Made by a program: the position numbers and the translations under genes. Of a stretch of DNA of 64,000 nt, positions 56,501 to 64,000 are shown one piece after another; within the stretch, counting starts at the first letter, position 1, and every line of letters begins with the position of its first letter. The DNA comes from Chrysomallon squamiferum (lineage: Eukaryota; Mollusca; Gastropoda; Neomphalida; Peltospiridae). Location: NCBI GenBank assembly GCA_012295275.1, contig CM022671.1, positions 12,149,678-12,213,677 of the forward strand. Reading direction: 5' to 3'. The notes under the pieces are model-generated. The model did not search any database, was not told where the DNA came from, and saw only the letters and a list, made by a program, of their open reading frames with translations.

Positions 56501-59500
56501 GAGAAACGCAAACATGCACAAGACACTGCACAAGGTGATGATGTTACTTACATGTTGGAAAAGGAACGTGAAAGATTGAAACAGGAGGTTTGTGTATCTG
56601 ACATCTTAATAAAAATTCCAGATACTTAATATTTTATTTCAATATTTTTTTTAAATCAGTGCAAATAAAACTGAAACCAAGCAGTAACATAAAATAATAA
56701 CTGGTTTTATTGCAATCATGGGGTTGGAAGTTATTATTATAATACTGTTACATATCAGTAAATACAGGATTGCTTATAATTACTGATCAGTTCTATATCT
56801 GTCACATATTATTTTGAAGTCTTAATTTGTGATATTGTTATAATTCTAGTATTTTATTTTAATTATTTTTAAATATAACTAACTTTGTTAATTAAATTTT
56901 ATACATTTCCATTTCAGATTGATTTTGAGAAGGCACAGGTAAAACGAATGGAGAAAGATTTAAAAAAGACTTTGGCTAGTTTAGAGGAGGAACGAGCAAA
57001 TTCATTAAAACATAAAAAAGTAGCACTTATGTTGATCAAGGAACGTAAAAAGTTAATGGAACGAATGCTTCATGAGAAAAACAAAAGTGTTCAAATTGAG
57101 CAGATTCTTGATGAAGAAAAAGACAAGATGATTAACATGGCAGAAGGTCTGGTTCAAGAGAGCAAAAAGTCCTTGAAAATGGAGGCTGCCATGGAAAAAC
57201 AGCTTAGTGAATTTGACATTGAGAGAGAACAGCTGAAAAGTAAATTGTCTCGGGAAGAACAGAGAAACAAAGAACTACAGAGTCAGGTGAACTCTCTAAC
57301 ACAACACATAGAAGATTTACAGAAACATCTTCATGCTGTAGAGAAATCTGTTCCTCACAGTTCCTTGCAGAGTATTGAAATCAAATCTAGTACATCTTCT
57401 GCACGAGGCCAATCAGCCAGTACTGGTCACAGTACTTCAGCAACAAAAGTCTCTCCAAAGTCAATCAAAGGAGTAGAATGTCAGAATACAGGCTCACCTG
57501 AAAGAGACACTAGTTACAGATCAACAGAAGCTTTGCTGAAAAAACCTATTAGTTACAGTAGTCCATCGTCACCTACATCTTTCGACAGAATTGACTCAAA
57601 ACAGGATCAGCGTATTGCCCCTGTTGGTACCTCATATGTTGAAAGATCTCCTGATGGGAGTCCTACACACAGGTTACACATTGTCCAAGGTTCCAGTGCT
57701 ACAGTTGTTACACCAGGTGTTGGAAAGATCTCTTTTCATGTTGGACAAAGTACTGGTGGAGGTTCACCTCGCAAAATTGCACCAGTTGGTCGAGGAGTAC
57801 CACCCCCATTGCCTCCTAATAAACCTGTTCTTAATCCAGCAACAACAGGACCAAAACCCATTCTCCCACCTAAAGTGGCGGTTGCTCCCACAAAAGACCA
57901 TGTTAGTGTTTCAGGACATGAAGCTGGGGACCAGCATAGTAGGCCTGTTAATTCTGTTAAGTCTGTACAGATACCTGTCAATGTAGTAGGTGGACAATCC
58001 GTCACATCAGGCAGTCGGTCCTCATCACGAGACACTTCACCCATGAGGAAAACTGCACAGGTTTGTGTTAATGCAAAATGAAGGGAGGCTCTGGCATGGC
58101 CAGTTTTGTTGCAATATACATTCATATGTATATAATCTTACATAAACACCTGTCTATACTATATACCCAATTAATGTGCAATGTTTACCTCTTATCTCTT
58201 TCTCTTTTTTTTTTTCATTAGCCTGAAATAAATGTTTTGCAATAAAGGCAACCTTGTGTGAAATCCTTTACAGAGTTGTGGGTTTATAACACTGATATGT
58301 TGTTCTGTTTCTGCCTTCCTCTCCCTTCATTTTAGAATCTGGTGAAGGGGTTTTATAAAAAATGTAGGCTTTATATTAAGAGTATTCATTCTTCTGTACA
58401 AACCTTATTATTGCAAATATATTTCTAATTCCAGAAATATTTTTACAATGCAAATTGGACAAAAATTAATTTGAATAAATGCTAAACCTTCTATATTTTA
58501 ATTTTTTTATATTTAAATTTATAGCTTAATATCTGCAAGGTATTTCAGTGGAAGCTGCAGAATAAAATTATGTTGAAATTATGTAACATAAGAAAATAAT
58601 GTTAGTCTTAAATGTTAGCCATTTGCTTTCCTTCAAATTGTCTTCTAAAAGTTTTAGTATTTTTAAATTTCAGTCAATTTTGGGAGGTGGTTTCAAAAAC
58701 TTCTAAATGGGATGTAAAAATTTCTATTTTGTTTTTTTATTACTGAAGTACCTGACTTGGCCAAACTGTTTGTGTTGTTACTTCACTTTTTTTTTGTGAC
58801 TTCTATGTCTTGTTCTAGCCATGTTTCTTTCCTTTGTTTGCTTGTACTGTGTTCTTGTGAAATGTAATTCTTAAGTGTTCATGTACTTATTTACTCACTG
58901 CAATTAAGTGCTATTAAAACTATTGTTACTAAATGATGTAATTAATTTTCATTTAAGATTTATTAACCTAATTTGAAATAATTATTTTAATCCCATGTTT
59001 TGTTTTATTTATTTATTATAAAAATGAAATGTGATTTGAAATAGTGTTAAACAAGTTAAAGTTAACAATTTCCTTTAGTCATTTTAATGATTGCATGCCT
59101 CAGTCAATTTTATTTGCATAAGCAGTATAAAAACTAGAAATCTACTTAAAGTAGTGATAATAATTTTGACTTTCCAACTTGACTTCTGAATGTACTTTTG
59201 ATATTAAAATGAAGTATGCAGTTGTGTAATGATAATGTCAGGAGTTAAATTATTGTGTCAGGATGAGACTGTGTACAGAAGGCGAGGCTCCAAAATCTTT
59301 TCTGTTAGAAGTCTGGCAGAGAAGTTTGAGCAAGCATCAAACTGTGAAGGTTATTCCACAATGTGTCGGGCTCAGTGCAGTCAGGTCAGCATACTCTGAG
59401 TGGAGGATGTCAAATCTGTTTTAAAGTGTGGTTTTGCAGTGTGTAATGGAGATCTTGTCTATGCTATATATGTTGGGTGTTTAAGAGTCAAAAAAAAGTA

Positions 59501-61162
59501 TTTGTCATTTTTATCTACCTGATAGTATTTGTTGATTTTTTTTTATTAGTTTAGTTTTTACATTTGTGTTTGTTCCCTCACAGTTTAAAACCAAATGAAC
59601 AACAGTTTTTTGTTTTGTATGATCTTTCAAAGACCTATTGATTTGGCATCAGGAATGCATTTTATTTTTTTTAATTTTTAATTAAAACAGGATTTATTCA
59701 CAGCATCATTAGTAATTTTGTTTAAAGTTAGTTACGTCTAAAAGAAACATATTGTTTGTGTTGGAAAATGATACCAGTGTTACATGTATGATGTGCTTAG
59801 TTTGAAACACAATAAGAAATGTAATTCTTCAGCTTGCCCATCTGTTACATCCTTATATGAAACATTTTGTCATGTGGCTTTTAGATTATTGCTTGAGAAT
59901 TGAAAGTTTTGATTTGTTGTAGTTGGGTGGTTTTTTTTTGGTAATGATGGTCTCACTACTAAATGCCACAGAACAGAACATCCTTCAAGAAAAAAACCCT
60001 GTTTTAATGATTTAAAGTTTGAGCATTTATCTACATTGCCATAATTTATTTTAAAAGTATATTAGTCAAGTTGGGAAGTTATTTAGAATTTTAATGAAGA
60101 TTTATTGTAAGTAATGAAATGCAAAACACTGAATGTATGGCTATTAATTTAGTTAGTAATTTAATGAATACATTTACTGTAGTGAAAAGAATATATATAT
60201 TGAAATAAATTTGTAATTGAATCTGAACACTTAATATATTTCATTTATGCAAAAGTAGTAAATTATATTGATTATTTTTATATTAAATAAAGCATAATTG
60301 TTACTTAAAATAATTCAGTTGGTAATTATACAGTCACGAAGCTTTTGTTTTGTGTATTAGTTACTTTCATGTTGTAATTCTTTATTTTATTTTTATTGTT
60401 GTTACACTACATCCCATATCTGCTGTAAGAAATATTTAATTAAATATTGTATTAAATATCAAGTTTAAAAATGTCAGGTGGAACAAATTTTTTATTTTTT
60501 AAATTTTGTTTTAACCATAATACATTGAACTCCAAAACCTTGTATTTTAAAAAAAAATTTAACATTCTATAAATTTACATGAATACATGGATATTGTTCA
60601 TTATTGATAAAAAAATACCTGCTTGGAGCATGTGGAACATTCTCATTGTTACATTCTCTTTTAGTGGATCCTGTACATCCAATCTTTCTTTTTACTTTGT
60701 TTATGGAAGAAGATGTATCCCATTTTTTTCTGGGATATTCCTTTATGGCTTTCAGATATGCTAACCTTTCTGACTAAAACAAGTTGCAATTAAGTCCTTA
60801 TCTCACTAAGACTACCATCTTGGATGTGTAGTGATGAAAACACAGACTAAAATGGCTAAAATCATTCCCAGACAACTTGATTGACAGGTGACACTGTAGG
60901 GAATTTGGTGACATGATGCTGGGAAGTTTTCATTTTGGTCTTACGTAAAAACTACTGGAAACCGGCCAGTAATAGACAATATCCATGTATTTATTTAATC
61001 ATGTAAAAACATGATTTTTGAAATATGAAGTGTTAAAGTTCTTGAGGAAGGGTTGACCCATCCAGTATTTTAAAATAAAATATGGGATTTTGTGGGGTTT
61101 TTATGTTAGATATCTTGTATGGGTTTTTTATTAATATGCAAGGAAAGAATAGTTCTTTAAGG

Positions 61163-61221
<59 letters not shown>

Positions 61222-61758
61222 CTTCATTTATTTCCTGTTTCATTTTAAGAATTATTTTTAATAAATGCATTTGAATTGAAAGTGATCCCAGATTGTAGAT
61301 ATTTGGTATTCTTATCATAACACCTTTTCTAGCTAGGCTCATCTTTTTATAGAATTATAAAAAGAACTGAGATTTTTGTTGTTTCCTAATTCTGTTGTAT
61401 AACTGTATTCAATACAAACTGGAATCAAGATGGAATTTGCCTTTAATGATCTAATGTAGACAGATTTTGTTACAGTAATTTCCTTGCATATTAATGCAGT
61501 TTATTTACATTTGCATGCTTACTATGTGTTAGATTTTTGATGTTTTATGTGTGAATTATTTTTAGTTTTAACTTTTAAGTTTTGCATGTATTTATTTGTG
61601 TTCACTGTGTGCATGTTGGCATGTGCTTGGTTTCTTGCAGTCGTTGGCCAGTCAGGCTTTGGAGTATTCTGAAGTTACTTCCCCTGTCACCCCTACCTTG
61701 GACTTTCTTGGCCCTGAAATGGCCGACTTGCAGCAATTGCTTGCTACCATGACAACAG
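53586..61758 (+). CDS. CTTNBP2 / CTTNBP2NL-family cytoskeletal coiled-coil protein (3' part beyond window)
   Basis: Cortactin-binding protein family, regulators of actin and of the STRIPAK complex (family knowledge). Exons 53586-53666, 55234-55335, 55750-55989, 56480-56587, 56918-58060, 59262-59384 (less certain) and 61641-61758 stay in one frame for 638 residues and end in phase 1 at a GTAATG donor, so the gene continues past the window. The start AAGATGGCGTC has a YY1-like context. The CortBP2 N-terminal domain is clear: SKSDLLRLLGYLEGELQGRD, LQRD, ISELEDEKRKHAQ, EKERERLKQEIDFEK, then a long coiled coil (about 140-330). Then a Ser/Thr-rich region and a proline motif PPPLPPNKP (near residue 475) suited to SH3 binding. 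If the exon at 56918 is not spliced, it meets a stop at 58079-58081. Whether ankyrin repeats follow (CTTNBP2) or not (CTTNBP2NL) lies outside the window. Confidence 0.87.
58061..58081 (+). other. Alternative read-through end of the CTTNBP2-family main exon
   Basis: Past the donor CAG|GTTTGT the frame continues VCVNAK and then TGA. Intron retention would give a shorter 564-residue protein lacking later exons. Confidence 0.4.
61165..61219. repeat. (GT)n microsatellite
   Basis: About 27 GT units in the intron before the last visible CTTNBP2-family exon. Confidence 0.92.
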
Positions 61759-63550
61759 GTAATGGGCAAAGTTTTGCTTATTTTAGTGCAAAGCATTCAT
61801 CATTTTCATTTCATAACTTGGTATACATCTTTATTCATTTTATTTATAAAAGGTCACTATCTGTTTATTTATTTGCACAGTTTTCTTTCCGTTTTTTATT
61901 CATCTCATTTCTAAGTTAAGTATTTATCATCTGTCAATTTCATTATAATCATAAATAGATAAAAGTAAAACATGTATGAAAATAATCTATTTAATATAAA
62001 CAGTATCAAGCAATTTAAAAATATAGTTAATATTTCTTCAGTAACCAGTATATCATACTTGCAAGAACAGTATTTAGTTTTAATTTTAAAAAAGTTAGTG
62101 CTCTATGTAATGTCTACAATGAAGGCTACCCCTATCATCAGTAATAATAATTGTGAAGATGTTACTGATTTAACTTGGTCCAATAAAAGTGTGTGTGTGT
62201 AAAACTAAATACAGGCAGCCAAATTGTCTCAGTATTGTGCAAAACACACTGTGACCTAGGCAGACCATGATAAATATTGTTAATGTTAGAGAATGTAAAA
62301 CTAATAATTTATGTCTACTGTTGGCACTCTCTGCAGTTGCACTTTGAATCATAGGGAAAGGATTCAGAAATAAAAGTGTTCTGGCCAAAATAAAAGAATG
62401 GCACATGTATTAAATGACATTCGAGGTTTTCTTCAGTACATATTGATCCACTGAACAACACAAGTGATGAAGTATTGAAGTGATGATTACATTATTTTTT
62501 TTTAAATTCAGTTTTATACAGTGAATTAAAAAATATATCTTTAGTTTATAAACACTAATCAATACAGAACCAAATTTAATACATGAAAATATGTTGAGGT
62601 CCTTGATATCACTATAATTCATTCTTAAAATATCATCAAAGATTTGTTAACTGGATACAGATAATAGTAATATGTGATGCTAGATTACAGCTTTACCATT
62701 ATGCTTTGCATTAAGTTTAATATCACAGGTAGTGTTACCAGTGTATTAAAATTATAAGAAAGGAAATGAGAAGAGGTGAGAAAAGTTGTTGAGAAGAAAT
62801 ACCAATCCATATACAAGTTGAAGAGCTCTGGTTTAACATTAATAAAAGATACTTGAAACTTTCAAAAAATTGAAAAGGGCAAAATAAAGAGTGATATCCT
62901 TTATTTTAAAATTATTTTATTTGCAAATCTCATGATAAAATTAACTAGTTGAAAAAATATAACAAAAACTGGAATCATTTCAGAAGTGTGATGCAGTTTG
63001 CTTCTTTTTATTATTAAAAATAAAATGTTACATATACTCAAACAAATAATAATTGTTTAACTAACACAAACTCTTGATTAGCTAAAAAATAATAATCACC
63101 ATGTTTCACAGTTATTTTTAATAACTATCCTTGAACCTAATTTCTGATCAAGTTGTAAAAGATGGGAGACAGCAAATATAACCTGTGAGATGATGTGCAG
63201 ACTTCTGCCTGGGGAATACGATGAAGAGTGGACGTCTGAAATTGATTATCTGCAGATGAGTGCTGTTTGATCTTTGCAGGCTATTGATTTCTCCACCTGT
63301 CAGAGTAGTAAAAAGTTGGCAGTAGAACTGTAACTTGTTCAGATGGCATGCTACAAGATTAACTCTGTTATCTTTATGAGTTGATATACACATTTCCAGT
63401 GATGTAGTATGTCCCTGTGATATGGCTAAATGCCAAACATAATGTTTGTTGGATTTTAGCTGGTCCTAGAAGATATTCCTTCTGTTTTTTATTTTTATTT
63501 TGTTTATTATTATTATTTATTTATTTTTAAATTGATAATTAAATTATGTA

Positions 63551-63590
<40 letters not shown>

Positions 63591-64000
63591 ATAATAAATA
63601 ATAAATTAATAAATAAATAAAAATAAATGCAGTAATATTCCTGTCAGTCAAACCTTTTACCAGCCTGAGAATATGTTGATAGCTTCTTTTGTTTCTCCAA
63701 GAAATAAAGTAATCTAATTAAATTACTATATATATGTATATATTATATATATATATAATTTTTTTTTATGAGAAAAAAGCTTAAATTCTAAATACAATTA
63801 AAAAACAATTTTTAACATAATAATCTTATCCCTCTTGTTAATGTATGTCAGTTATTAACTTTTTCTGTAAAATCAGTTGTCATGAAAAGTAGTTAATCTC
63901 AGATTTACTTAGACTTTTAGAAGATAAGGAAGCTTTGTCTATTTGACAGACAACTATTATTAACATATTTTAACAGCCAGAAATGTTTCCTTAATACCTG
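61759..64000 (+). other. Intron of the CTTNBP2-family gene running off the window
   Basis: No further exon with suitable phase was recognised. The sequence is AT-rich with an A-run (63551-63588) and ATAA/TA repeats. A minus-strand open frame at 63148-63393 has no domain or splice support. Confidence 0.5.
63551..63588. repeat. A-run with AATA tail
   Basis: Homopolymer A of about 38 bp followed by AAT/AAAT repeats. It could be the tail of an old retroelement, but no body is recognised 5' of it. Confidence 0.85.

Noticed and set aside
57591-58125. Open frames overlapping the CTTNBP2-family exon in other frames
   Set aside because: Shadow frames of the real 381-codon exon; no signals of their own.
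63148-63393. 81-codon minus-strand frame
   Set aside because: No domain, inside the presumed intron of the CTTNBP2-family gene, no conserved splice frame.

Overview
This is an animal nuclear genome segment. It is AT-rich, its genes have many short exons split by spliceosomal introns, its gaps hold many microsatellites, and there are no operons or ribosome binding sites. The gene set (furin-type matrix metalloproteinase, delta-tubulin, MRPL50, a TRIM-like protein, a mitochondrial-clan P450, a CTTNBP2-family protein) and the repeat style suggest a lophotrochozoan, most likely a mollusc. The species cannot be named from the sequence alone.

Layout: (1) 69-5125, minus: a complete 10-exon secreted matrix metalloproteinase with furin motif, zinc site and four-bladed hemopexin domain. 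(2) 7562-20242, plus: a 23-exon secreted right-handed beta-helix protein ending in three tandem copies of a four-cysteine module that I do not recognise. Three of its 22 introns appear to use GC instead of GT donors. (3) 20533-22729, minus: 3-exon delta-tubulin (TUBD1), convergent with gene 2 (290 bp between stops). (4) 23761-25917, plus: 4-exon mitochondrial ribosomal protein L50, divergent from TUBD1. (5) 34255-37497, plus: TRIM-like RING/B-box/coiled-coil/SPRY-like protein, with a possible in-frame upstream first exon at 28427-28525. (6) 43209-50723, plus: 9-exon mitochondrial-clan cytochrome P450. A truncated relic of a tandem copy lies just upstream (39.2-41.5 kb). (7) 53586-61758 and beyond, plus: 5' part of a CTTNBP2/CTTNBP2NL-family cytoskeletal coiled-coil gene that runs off the window.

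For genes 1, 2, 3, 4, 6 and for gene 5 downstream of its ATG, exons were joined by hand from splice sites and codon phase, and each joined reading frame closes with a length divisible by three (555, 973, 449, 205, 515 and 797 codons plus stop). There is no sign that the genes form a pathway; this looks like an ordinary animal gene neighbourhood. The most interesting points are the unrecognised four-cysteine modules, the cluster of GC-AG introns, and a P450 relic whose promoter block matches the intact gene at 147 of 149 positions although its first exon is broken. Mobile-element traces include a decayed pogo/Tigger-like copy, a weak hAT-like candidate and a tRNA-derived SINE head.
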